Positions 46,016-54,483 of a stretch of DNA of 64,000 nucleotides are shown here, piece after piece; the stretch's first letter is position 1, and every line of letters starts with the position of its first letter. The notes beneath the pieces are model-generated. The model was given only the letters and a program-made list of their open reading frames with translations, was not told the DNA's origin and ran no database searches. The position numbers were made by a program, and so were the translations under genes. Source of the DNA: Clostridium_S neuense (lineage in GTDB: Bacteria; Bacillota; Clostridia; Clostridiales; Clostridiaceae); contig NZ_JBJIAA010000006.1 in assembly GCF_045310695.1 (NCBI RefSeq), positions 124,001 through 188,000 of the forward strand. Direction: 5' to 3'.

Positions 46016-47626
46016 TTATTTTTCTTGATAAGCACAAGCTGCCTTTATAAAGTCTCTGAAAAGAGGATGCGGTCTATTAGGTCTTGATTTAAATTCAGGA
46101 TGGAATTGAACTCCAACAAACCATGGATGATCTTTAACTTCTACTATTTCAACTAATCTCTCATCAGGACTTGTTCCAGCAAGAGTCATTCCTTTTTCAA
46201 CAATTTCTTTTCTATATTCATTATTAAATTCATATCTATGTCTATGTCTTTCATATATCACTTGCTCATTATAAGCTTCTGAAGCATTAGTATCACCATA
46301 AAGCTTACAAGCATATAAACCAAGTCTCATAGTACCGCCTTTCTCATCTATGTCCTTCTGCTCTGGCATTAGATCAATTACAGGATACTTTGTTTCTGGA
46401 TCAAATTCCGAACTATGAGCTCCTTCGTAATTAAGCACATCTCTAGCAAACTCTATTACAGCACACTGCATTCCAAGACATATTCCAAAAAACGGAACTT
46501 TATTTTCTCTTGCCCATCTTATAGCTTCTATTTTACCCTCTATGCCTCTGTCACCAAAGCCTCCTGGTACTAGTACTCCATCTACTCCGCTCAACATTTC
46601 ATTTACATTTTCTCTTGTAACATCAACAGAATTTACCCATTTTATATTTATCGAAGCATTATTGGCATATCCACCGTGATTCAGCGACTCAACAACGGAT
46701 ATATAAGCATCATGAAGCTCAACATACTTTCCAACAAGCGCAATTGTAACTTCTTTTGATAAGTTCATCAAATTATCTACCATTTGTATCCATTCAGAAT
46801 TATCAGCATCTTTGCATTTCAATCCTAATTTTTCACATACAATATTATCTAATCCCTCTTTATGGAGCATCAATGGCACTTCATATAAATTTCTTGCATC
46901 TAGATTTTGGATTACAGAATCTCCATCTACACTACAGAAAAGTCCTATTTTATTTCTTAAGTCTTTTGAAAGTTCCTTTTCAGAACGACAAACTATAATA
47001 TCTGGCTGAATCCCTATGCTTCTAAGTTCTTTTACTGAATGTTGAGTTGGTTTTGTTTTAAGCTCTCCTGCTTTATGCAAATAAGGAACTAATGTAACAT
47101 GTATATAACATGTATTTCCTGGTCCGGCTTCACCTTTTATTTGTCTTATAGCTTCAAGAAATGGAAGTGACTCTATATCTCCTACAGTTCCACCAATTTC
47201 AGTTATAACAACATCAACATCTTTTTCTTTTGCAACTCTATACACTCTATCTTTTAATTCATTAGTTATATGAGGAATTACTTGAACAGTACCTCCAAGA
47301 AAATCTCCTCTTCTCTCTTTTGTAAGAACTGACCAATATACTTTTCCAGTAGTTACATTACTGTTTTTGCTTAGATTTTCATCTATAAATCTTTCATAAT
47401 GTCCAAGATCCAAATCAGTTTCCGCACCATCGTCAGTTACAAATACTTCTCCATGCTGATAAGGACTCATAGTTCCTGGATCCACATTTATATAAGGGTC
47501 AAATTTTTGAATAGATACCTTAAGTCCTCTATTTTTAAGCAACCTTCCAAGAGAAGCTGCTGTGATTCCTTTTCCAAGAGATGATACAACTCCTCCAGTT
47601 ACAAATATATACTTTGTTGTTTTCAT
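46016..47626 (-). CDS. pyrG: CTP synthase
   Basis: 536 residues from the ATG at 47626 (MKTTKYIFVTGGVVSSLGKG); GGGAGGTAA lies upstream, and the frame starting MGGNL would use the ribosome site as codons. Synthetase domain (1-265) followed by a class I glutaminase domain: nucleophile Cys in FFGICLGMQCAVIEFA, His-Glu in GVQFHPEFKSRP. Converts UTP to CTP with glutamine. Confidence 0.98.
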   Translation of the reverse strand: MKTTKYIFVTGGVVSSLGKGITAASLGRLLKNRGLKVSIQKFDPYINVDPGTMSPYQHGEVFVTDDGAETDLDLGHYERFIDENLSKNSNVTTGKVYWSVLTKERRGDFLGGTVQVIPHITNELKDRVYRVAKEKDVDVVITEIGGTVGDIESLPFLEAIRQIKGEAGPGNTCYIHVTLVPYLHKAGELKTKPTQHSVKELRSIGIQPDIIVCRSEKELSKDLRNKIGLFCSVDGDSVIQNLDARNLYEVPLMLHKEGLDNIVCEKLGLKCKDADNSEWIQMVDNLMNLSKEVTIALVGKYVELHDAYISVVESLNHGGYANNASINIKWVNSVDVTRENVNEMLSGVDGVLVPGGFGDRGIEGKIEAIRWARENKVPFFGICLGMQCAVIEFARDVLNYEGAHSSEFDPETKYPVIDLMPEQKDIDEKGGTMRLGLYACKLYGDTNASEAYNEQVIYERHRHRYEFNNEYRKEIVEKGMTLAGTSPDERLVEIVEVKDHPWFVGVQFHPEFKSRPNRPHPLFRDFIKAACAYQEK

Positions 47627-47825
47627 TAAATTACCTCCCATATAATTTCTGTTTAAAATTTTCTAAAAATTTAAGTATTTTTTCATTTTTATATTGACAA
47701 CATTACATTTAAGGCATATAATAAAAATTACCCTACTATGTATGATGGTTTTTTATTGCCTTTCAACACATACATATTATTTTAACACATAAATATACTT
47801 TTTTCTACTATTTTATTTTTATATA

Positions 47826-48110
47826 TTAAATTTTTTCGATCTCATCTTCTAATTCAAAATACATATCCCTAAATTCTTTATTTATCAAAAACATTTTTTC
47901 CGCTCTTTTACAGTTATAATTTATAGTTCGTTTGTTAAACATTGGCATATCACTTTTTATAAATTCGTATCCAATTCTATGTTTTCTCAAAAGAAGAAAG
48001 AGCATGTATTTGCAATTTTTATCTTTTAAAAGCTTATATAATTCTCTTCTGTTTATCCCTTTATATTCACACATTAATTCTATTATTTTATCATATCTTC
48101 TTCTAATCAT
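47826..48110 (-). CDS. Hypothetical small basic protein
   Basis: 94 residues from the ATG at 48110 (MIRRRYDKIIELM), with TGGAGTGA upstream. Predicted helical, strongly charged, with the order of an HTH-like helix pair (GINRRELYKLLKDKNCKYML) near residues 18-38, but I do not recognise a family. Monocistronic upstream of pyrG. Confidence 0.65.
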   Translation of the reverse strand: MIRRRYDKIIELMCEYKGINRRELYKLLKDKNCKYMLFLLLRKHRIGYEFIKSDMPMFNKRTINYNCKRAEKMFLINKEFRDMYFELEDEIEKI

Positions 48111-48191
48111 TAAAATCACTCCAAAAATAATCATACACTTTCATTAATTTATATTTATTATGATTATTGACAAAATTTTAATAATCAAAAC

Positions 48192-48236
48192 AATGGAGTA
48201 ACAGTACTCAAAAAATTCGGATACTATTACTCCATT
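48192..48236 (-). terminator. Terminator after the DUF1934 gene
   Basis: AATGGAGTAACAGTA (48192-48206) pairs with TACTATTACTCCATT (48222-48236) with one mismatch; weak T-run. Confidence 0.65.
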
Positions 48237-48259
48237 TAAATACAATATCAACTTTAAAA

Positions 48260-48676
48260 TTATAGAATTTTAATTTCTATCTCAATATTAGTTAATTGAC
48301 GGCTTTGTCTTGATATATTGAGTTCGTATTGAGCAAAAATCTTACCGCCATCATCATTCATGTCTATTTGTAAATCCTTCGTATTTATCTCAAGCTCTAG
48401 CGTTCCATAAGGAGTATTATATAATGAAAAAGTTTTTTTATCTTTTTCAAATTCCATTTTAGTCGAAGTCGTACCTTTTCTTAAAATAGAAAATTTATCT
48501 GATCCTATTTTAAGCGTAGTTGTAGTACCTTCCATACCTGATATTTCAGTTTCCTTGTAGATAGCATAATAACAGTTATTTCTTTTATAAAATTCTCCTG
48601 GAGTTGTTACAGATATAGGTTGTTCATTATTCTCATTTTCTCCACTAAAAACACTTATTATTGCTTTTTTTGACAT
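48260..48676 (-). CDS. YwiB-like calycin-fold protein (DUF1934)
   Basis: 138 residues, all-beta: alternating strands such as YYAIYKETEISGMEGTTTTL, FSILRKGTTSTKMEF and LYNTPYGTLELEI, the DUF1934 pattern. Function unknown. It follows ddl by 13 nt and is probably cotranscribed. Confidence 0.85.
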   Translation of the reverse strand: MSKKAIISVFSGENENNEQPISVTTPGEFYKRNNCYYAIYKETEISGMEGTTTTLKIGSDKFSILRKGTTSTKMEFEKDKKTFSLYNTPYGTLELEINTKDLQIDMNDDGGKIFAQYELNISRQSRQLTNIEIEIKIL

Positions 48677-48689
48677 ACATTAATATCTC

Positions 48690-49721
48690 CTAAGCGTTAT
48701 TTCTTTCAATAGCAAGTTCTATAAGATCATCTATTAACCTTTTATAATCTTTACTTGTAGCTTCCCATAATTTAGGGTACATACTTATTTTAGTAAACCC
48801 AGGAATAGTATTTACTTCATTAAGGTATACATCTAAAGTATCTTTATCAACAAGAAAGTCAACTCTTGCCATTCCTGAACAATCAAGTGCTTTATACACC
48901 TCTACTGCAGTTTTTCTGATTTCTTCAAGCTTATCCTCACTTAATTTTGCAGGAATTAAAAGTTCAGATGCTGCATTTTCATATTTTGCTTCATAATCAT
49001 AAAACTCTTTAGCAGGTACTATCTCACCTGGAACAGATGCTTTAGGTTCATCATTTCCAAGAACAGCAACTTCTACTTCTCTTGCATTAATTGCAGTTTC
49101 TACAAGTACTTTTCTGTCATATTTAAGTGCCTCTTCTAATCCCTTTTCTAATTCTTCTCTATTATGAGCTTTTGTTATACCGACAGATGATCCACTATTA
49201 GATGGTTTTATAAATACTTCATAGTTTAATTTTTTCTCAATAGTTTTTATTATTTCTTCTTTTTGATTTTTATATTCATTTAAACTTACAATTACATAAT
49301 CAGCTTGCTTTATATTAAAATGTTCAAGCACATATTTAGTATATACCTTGTCCATACATACCGATGATGATAACACTCCAGGTCCAACACATGGTACACC
49401 TATAAGCTTACATAATCCTTGTATAGTTCCATCCTCTCCAAAAAGTCCATGTAATACAGGAAAAACAACATCTACCTCTTTACTAAATAATATATCCTGT
49501 GCCTTTGGATTTTTATAAAATTGATTATTCTCCCATGCACCACTTTCTATTTCATCTATACTTCCTGTATATTCAAACCATTCACCTTTTTTAGTTATTC
49601 CTATTGGATATACTTCATATTTGGTAACATCAATATTCCTTAAAACAGACGCTGCTGAAACTCTTGAAACTTCATGCTCTGTTGATTGTCCGCCAAATAA
49701 TATAGCTATTTTCTTTTTCAT
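48690..49721 (-). CDS. ddl: D-alanine--D-alanine ligase
   Basis: 343 residues, ATP-grasp. GGQSTEHEVSRVSA at the N-terminus, EVFIKPSNSGSSVGI, VETAINAREVEVAVLGN and YLNEVNTIPGFTKISMYPK (metal and substrate site). The Tyr in KEFYDYEAKY marks the normal D-Ala-D-Ala rather than D-Lac type. Makes the terminal dipeptide of the peptidoglycan stem. Confidence 0.97.
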   Translation of the reverse strand: MKKKIAILFGGQSTEHEVSRVSAASVLRNIDVTKYEVYPIGITKKGEWFEYTGSIDEIESGAWENNQFYKNPKAQDILFSKEVDVVFPVLHGLFGEDGTIQGLCKLIGVPCVGPGVLSSSVCMDKVYTKYVLEHFNIKQADYVIVSLNEYKNQKEEIIKTIEKKLNYEVFIKPSNSGSSVGITKAHNREELEKGLEEALKYDRKVLVETAINAREVEVAVLGNDEPKASVPGEIVPAKEFYDYEAKYENAASELLIPAKLSEDKLEEIRKTAVEVYKALDCSGMARVDFLVDKDTLDVYLNEVNTIPGFTKISMYPKLWEATSKDYKRLIDDLIELAIERNNA

Positions 49722-49911
49722 GTTATCTCTCCTTTGACATTAACTCTTATACGTTATAGTTTAGTTACTTATTTCAATTTTAGCAACTATTATTTTAAAT
49801 GCATGAAAATTAAATATATATCTTATTAATTCCACTATTAATATTAAATGTTTTTTCCGTTCTTTAATAGTACCACAAGATGAAAAATTTTATTTTAATG
49901 TGGATTAAATC

Positions 49912-49948
49912 AAAAAGTTGCTGCATTTTTTTAATGCAGCAACTTTTT
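49912..49948. terminator. Terminator beyond the ypeB repeat array
   Basis: AAAAAGTTGCTGCATT (49912-49927) and AATGCAGCAACTTTTT (49933-49948), a perfect 16-bp stem with a 5-nt loop; T-runs on both sides. Confidence 0.9.
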
Positions 49949-49997
49949 ATTTCATTAAGTTAAATTTTTTATGCAAAAAACTAGTTCACAATTTTCA

Positions 49998-50312
49998 AAT
50001 CACATGGGCTCCGCCCAAACCCCCAACCTTAGTATGACTAGTNNNNNNNNNNNNNNNNNNNNNNNNNNNNNNNNNNNNNNNNNNNNNNNNNNNNNNNNNN
50101 NNNNNNNNNNNNNNNNNNNNNNNNNNNNNNNNNNNNNNNNNTTCTTAGGTTTTTTTCTTCATTTGAGCGAGGACTATTTTATTGTTCTCAAATCACATGG
50201 GCTCCGCCCAAACCCCCAACCTTAGTATGACTAGTTCTTAGGTTTTTTTCTTCATTTGAGCGAGGACTATTTTATTGTTCTCAAATCACATGGGCTCCGC
50301 CCAAACCCCCAG
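49998..50312 (-). repeat. 3'UTR tandem repeat array after ypeB, with assembly gap
   Basis: Unit exactly 93 bp between the resolved copies at 50191 and 50284 (plus-strand AATCACATGGGCTCCGCCCA then AACCCCC). A further copy at 49998 lies beyond 99 N (50043-50141). The plus-strand spacer ACCTTAGTATGACTAGTTCT and TTCATTTGAGCGAGGACTAT is the same between copies. The array starts 4 nt after the ypeB stop. Confidence 0.92.
50043..50141. other. Assembly gap (99 N) inside the repeat array
   Basis: Unresolved bases. ACTAGT precedes the gap and TTCTTAGG follows it, the same junction that is continuous at 50229-50242. Confidence 0.95.
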
Positions 50313-50316
50313 ATGT

Positions 50317-51681
50317 TTACATTGTTAATTTTCCATTTGGGGTGTTTCTGATTTGAAGAATTCTTGTTTCGTAGCCAGTATTAGCGTTTATATATACTAT
50401 GAAATCATCACCTTTATAGCTTCCAGAAAATTCGTAGCATAGAACTTCTTTATTTGTTTCCGTAGGAACTATTGCCATTCTCACGCTCTTGATACTCAGT
50501 CTCTTACCAACTCTTTCTCTCGCTTTTGCCTCTGTGATTTGTGGTTTTGGAATAGTTCTATTGTAATTTGATCTAAGATACTTATCAGCTTCAAGTCCAA
50601 CTACATTTCCATCATCCATCGACACTTTTAATTTTATCATATCAGGATATATAAGCATATTGTCACTACTATTTACATAGCTTATAACAGCTACGTTATT
50701 ATAATTAAGCACATAGGTTGAAAACATGTTTTTGTAACCTATTCTATTTAAGTATTTTCTTCCTATTTGGGAAGCAGTGTTTATATCCATTGTTGGCTTT
50801 CCAGCTACCCTGTTATCAATAATAGATAACATCCTTCCACCATTCTGACTAACTTCACAGGTTATCTTTTCCGTACTTTTATTTCTTCCAGACATATACA
50901 CATCAAACATGTATGTAGGTATTATTCCATTTCCATCACTTTTTACTTCTATTCTTTTAATTCTTTTAGCACCAATTGCTTCTTTAACAACATTTTCAGC
51001 CTGAGCCCTAGATACTTTGTTTTGAGAAAGTATTTTTGGTTTAATATTCATGTTATTATCTGAAAAAGGTCCATCGTAAACTAACGCAGGATATTGTGTA
51101 GCTTGCTTTTGTATCCCTTTAAACTCATCTGATACACTTGGAGTACTTGTTGATGCTAGAACTCCACTAGCCTTTTGTCTAATTTCTCCCCATCTTACTC
51201 TTCCATTGTTTATATCATTTTGAACTGACTTAAGCTGATTTTCAAGGTTGTATGCTTGAAGCTTAAGACTTTCAACTTGAGCAACTTCACTGTTATTAAG
51301 TTCACCACCTCTTGAAATTTTATTTCCTAGAACATAAGAAAAATCTCCAAGCTGCGATAAAAATTTACTAGTAGCCGAAAGTTTATCCTGCGATACTGGA
51401 ATAGAGTGAAGCTTATCATTTGCTACATTAGAATATCTAAATATTTCATCACAAACTACTATATCCTGCTCCTTGGAACCAAGTACAGGCACCTTAGCTA
51501 AGTTATTTCCAATATTCTCTACAGAATTTATAAGTTGATACATATTTTTATTATATTCCGCTTGAAGATAATTTCTATAATCCATTCTTTCAAGTGTCAT
51601 TAAAATTGCAAACGTAGTTGAAAAGACAACTATAATTGCTGTAGCTGCTGTGTATAAAATTCTTTTTGTACTGTCCTTCAT
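50317..51681 (-). CDS. ypeB: Germination protein YpeB
   Basis: 454 residues. N-terminal membrane helix (about 7-28), a helical N-terminal domain, then repeated PepSY-like modules (VSRAQAENVVKEAIG, DINTASQIGRKYL, ITEAKARERVGKRL). YpeB stabilises and inhibits the cortex-lytic enzyme SleB during spore assembly. No sleB gene is next to it here, unlike in Bacillus. Its stop is followed by the repeat array. Confidence 0.92.
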   Translation of the reverse strand: MKDSTKRILYTAATAIIVVFSTTFAILMTLERMDYRNYLQAEYNKNMYQLINSVENIGNNLAKVPVLGSKEQDIVVCDEIFRYSNVANDKLHSIPVSQDKLSATSKFLSQLGDFSYVLGNKISRGGELNNSEVAQVESLKLQAYNLENQLKSVQNDINNGRVRWGEIRQKASGVLASTSTPSVSDEFKGIQKQATQYPALVYDGPFSDNNMNIKPKILSQNKVSRAQAENVVKEAIGAKRIKRIEVKSDGNGIIPTYMFDVYMSGRNKSTEKITCEVSQNGGRMLSIIDNRVAGKPTMDINTASQIGRKYLNRIGYKNMFSTYVLNYNNVAVISYVNSSDNMLIYPDMIKLKVSMDDGNVVGLEADKYLRSNYNRTIPKPQITEAKARERVGKRLSIKSVRMAIVPTETNKEVLCYEFSGSYKGDDFIVYINANTGYETRILQIRNTPNGKLTM

Positions 51682-51956
51682 ATCAATTCACTCCTATAAA
51701 TTAATATAGACATACTACCTAAAATTGACTAGACATTCTAATAATTTCGATTTGAATTTCTTAGGTAATACATCTTATAATAGTTATAGTTTTCATTTTT
51801 ATTGAAATAATATACCTATATAAGTTAAAATAATTAGGAAAAGTGTTTATAATTTATGTCATATTATATATAATTGAAGTACAGCAACATAAGTATGGAT
51901 AAAAATTAAATTTTATTTATCCAAAGACTAATAATATTTAAAGGGTGAATTTTATC

Positions 51957-53117
51957 ATGAAAGTTTTAATTCTTTCTGTTTCAGCTGGTGGTGGTCATAA
52001 GCACGCTGCATTTGCCTTAAAAAATTACATAATGCAGTACGAACCAGACTCGGAAGTTAACATATTAGATACTATAAAATATATAAATCCATTTTTAGAT
52101 AAAGTAATTATAGGTGGTTATCTAAAAACCATAAAAGTTTCTCCTTCCCTATTTGGAAAACTTTACAAATATACGGAGAAGGATGATAACTTAGCATCAT
52201 TAAGTAATAAATTAAACGAATTCATGGCATATAAACTGCTTCCACGAATTCAAGATTTTAATCCAGATATAATTGTTTGTACCCATCCATTTCCTATGGA
52301 GATGGTTTCCATATTAAAATCCAAGGAAGTACTAGAAAAGCCTATGGTATGTATGCTTACAGATTACGCTCCTCATAGCTTCTGGATACGTCCCAAAGTT
52401 GATTCTTATATAGTTTCAAATTCAGATATGGTAGAAGAAATGGTTAAAAGAGGAGTAAAGAGAGAATGTATACACGATATCGGTATACCTGTTGATCCTA
52501 ATTTTATGAAAAAATTTGATAGAAGTGCTACTCTCAAAGAACTTGGCTTAGATCCAAATAAAAAAACTATAATGATAATGGGCGGAAGCCTTGGAATGGG
52601 AAAAATAAGTGCAATTTATGAGCAGCTTTCCATGTCCGATATAGATATACAGCTTATAGCAATTACTGGTAATAACAGAAAACTTTATTGTAAATTAGTA
52701 GAATTGAAAGAAAATGCAAAAATAAAAACACGAATACTGGGATATACAAAAGACGTAAATAAGTATATGCAAGCCTGTGATTTACTTCTTACAAAACCAG
52801 GTGGTTTAACCATAACAGAAGCTTTGTTTTGTTGTATTCCAATAGCTTTGTTTTCTCCTATACCGGGACAAGAAGAAAAAAACGAAAGTTTTTTGCTTAA
52901 ACATAATCTTGCCGTAAGTCTTGGAGACGGTTCTAACTGTACAGAAATAATAAAAAATCTTATATCCTACCCCTCAATACTAGAAGCAATGAAAAGCAAT
53001 TGTGCTAAATTTTCCAAACCTTCAAGTGGCAAGGATATATATAACCTACTTTCATCTATAATACATGAAAAAAAAAATGAAGAAACGACTTGCAGTGCAG
53101 ATTTAAAGTTTAATTAA
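51957..53117 (+). CDS. MurG-like glycosyltransferase (MGDG-synthase type)
   Basis: 386 residues from the ATG at 51957 (AAGGGTGA 8 nt upstream). GT-B fold. N-terminal SVSAGGGHKHAAFAL is the acceptor loop of diacylglycerol glucosyl/galactosyltransferases such as UgtP; C-terminal KPGGLTITEALFCCIPI is the nucleotide-sugar site. A glycolipid role is likely, but the exact product cannot be assigned. Convergent with spoIIR with an 8-nt overlap. Confidence 0.88.
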   Translation: MKVLILSVSAGGGHKHAAFALKNYIMQYEPDSEVNILDTIKYINPFLDKVIIGGYLKTIKVSPSLFGKLYKYTEKDDNLASLSNKLNEFMAYKLLPRIQDFNPDIIVCTHPFPMEMVSILKSKEVLEKPMVCMLTDYAPHSFWIRPKVDSYIVSNSDMVEEMVKRGVKRECIHDIGIPVDPNFMKKFDRSATLKELGLDPNKKTIMIMGGSLGMGKISAIYEQLSMSDIDIQLIAITGNNRKLYCKLVELKENAKIKTRILGYTKDVNKYMQACDLLLTKPGGLTITEALFCCIPIALFSPIPGQEEKNESFLLKHNLAVSLGDGSNCTEIIKNLISYPSILEAMKSNCAKFSKPSSGKDIYNLLSSIIHEKKNEETTCSADLKFN

Positions 53118-53790
53118 TATCTGCACCTATTTTTTTAGCTATTGACTTTATTTCTTCAAGTATTTTAAACTTAACTTTTATGTTGCTATCTTTCTTTGAG
53201 TTATTAACTGTATCAAATTCCTTTTTAGTGAGAACGCTTTTCATCTCATCAAGTGTTTTATCCTCTTCTACCTGTCCTTTTGTAATGTCGGTAAAACAAA
53301 GTGGAGGAAACATAACACACCACCAGTTATGACCTTCTGCTTTTCCAATAAGCACTCTATAAGCTTCATATTTCCCCTCTGGCAGTACAACATCTCCATA
53401 ACTTTTAACCGGAAATTTAACTTGAGCCAGTTCTGTTTTAACACCATAGTTGTAATGATTCTCTCTTATAACTTCTTGTGCAATATTCTTAATATTAGCA
53501 TCGTTATTAATAAGAATCCTCCTTGCCTCACCAATGCTTTTACAAGTTTTAAGTTTAGTTTCCATATATCCTATAACCTTGTCTTTAACTTTAATTTTTA
53601 ATTCTTGATCTTTGTCAGAATCACTATTAGCAAGAACATGGAATCTTATTATTTTTTTTGCAATATCATTTTGAATGTCATTATATTTTTCAGCAGTCCC
53701 AGCTGAAACCTCAATGCTTGTACCAAAATATTCACTTAAAATGCAAAACGATAATACAAAACTCAAAAACATAAAAAATACTTTTTTCAT
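53110..53790 (-). CDS. spoIIR: Stage II sporulation protein R
   Basis: 226 residues from the ATG at 53790 (GGAGG upstream). Signal peptide about 1-26, then the SpoIIR domain: IIRFHVLANSDSDKDQELK and EGHNWWCVMFPPLCF. Secreted by the forespore into the septal space, it triggers SpoIIGA to process pro-sigma-E in the mother cell. A sigma-F-like promoter precedes it. Confidence 0.95.
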   Translation of the reverse strand: MKKVFFMFLSFVLSFCILSEYFGTSIEVSAGTAEKYNDIQNDIAKKIIRFHVLANSDSDKDQELKIKVKDKVIGYMETKLKTCKSIGEARRILINNDANIKNIAQEVIRENHYNYGVKTELAQVKFPVKSYGDVVLPEGKYEAYRVLIGKAEGHNWWCVMFPPLCFTDITKGQVEEDKTLDEMKSVLTKKEFDTVNNSKKDSNIKVKFKILEEIKSIAKKIGADIN

Positions 53791-53825
53791 TTTATTTTCC
53801 TCCAAATCAATATAAAATTCAAAAT

Positions 53826-53854
53826 CATATATCCATACTTGTAAATATGTATAC
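53826..53854 (-). promoter_or_regulatory. Candidate sigma-F promoter of spoIIR
   Basis: Minus strand GTATA (53854-53850), 15-bp spacer, GGATATATG (53834-53826), close to the consensus GYWTA-N15-GGNNANANT. It matches the known sigma-F dependence of spoIIR in Bacillus. Confidence 0.5.
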
Positions 53855-53946
53855 TTTTATTCTTGTCCAATTTATACAGTTTTATACACCAATATTATAA
53901 AAAATCAAATTATGTTAATAATATAATATTGAATGGAGGTTTTATA

Positions 53947-54483
53947 ATGAAAAGGTTTTTGATACTTAATCCTGGCAAATGTTACATTCATATAATTATT
54001 CTATTAGGAAAAATCAAAGCCACTGTATGCAGTATTAAGCTCTTAAAACCATTATTTTTTAATAAATCCGAAGATGAAAAAAACAGTATTTTAGCTTCTG
54101 CTTTTTCAATTACGCTTTTTGAAATATCTACACTTTTACAAATTATAAAGTCCAAAAAGTTACAGCTACCTTACATATTATTATCATTTGCTATGCTGCT
54201 ATTTCCAATATCTTTCTTTACATTATCTAGAGTTTATGAATTTATACTTCTTAGAAATCCAGATTTCATTTTATATCCATTTAAAAAAGGTGATACGATT
54301 AATTTATTGTCAAAAAAATTTTTTCCAGAATGTAACCCAGAAAAGGTTTGTAAAATTATAACATCAAAAAATAACTTATTAAAGCCACCCTCAGCAGGTG
54401 ACTTAATATTGATTCCCATAAAAAAAGAAGGAAAGACTTTAAAAAACCTTTCCTTTGTCAACATATTCCTTAAACAATCTTAA
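53947..54483 (+). CDS. Hypothetical membrane protein with a LysM-like tail
   Basis: 178 residues from the ATG at 53947 (GGAGG 8 nt upstream). Hydrophobic helices about 10-27, 50-70 and 78-98, then a domain resembling LysM: KKGDTINLLSKKFF ... PSAGDLILIPI (about 115-165). Family not recognised. Its 3' end overlaps the end of the convergent splB-like gene by 45 nt. Confidence 0.7.
   Translation: MKRFLILNPGKCYIHIIILLGKIKATVCSIKLLKPLFFNKSEDEKNSILASAFSITLFEISTLLQIIKSKKLQLPYILLSFAMLLFPISFFTLSRVYEFILLRNPDFILYPFKKGDTINLLSKKFFPECNPEKVCKIITSKNNLLKPPSAGDLILIPIKKEGKTLKNLSFVNIFLKQS

Noticed and set aside
47700..47760. ACCCTACT...ATGATGGTTTTTT near 47730 as a terminator for a plus-strand transcript.
   Set aside because: The stem has several mismatches and there is no plus-strand gene upstream.
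36430..50312. The regular 28-bp cores with about 65-bp intervals look like a CRISPR array.
   Set aside because: The intervals are the same sequence within each array rather than unique spacers, no cas genes are present, and the arrays sit in 3'UTRs. They are tandem repeats.
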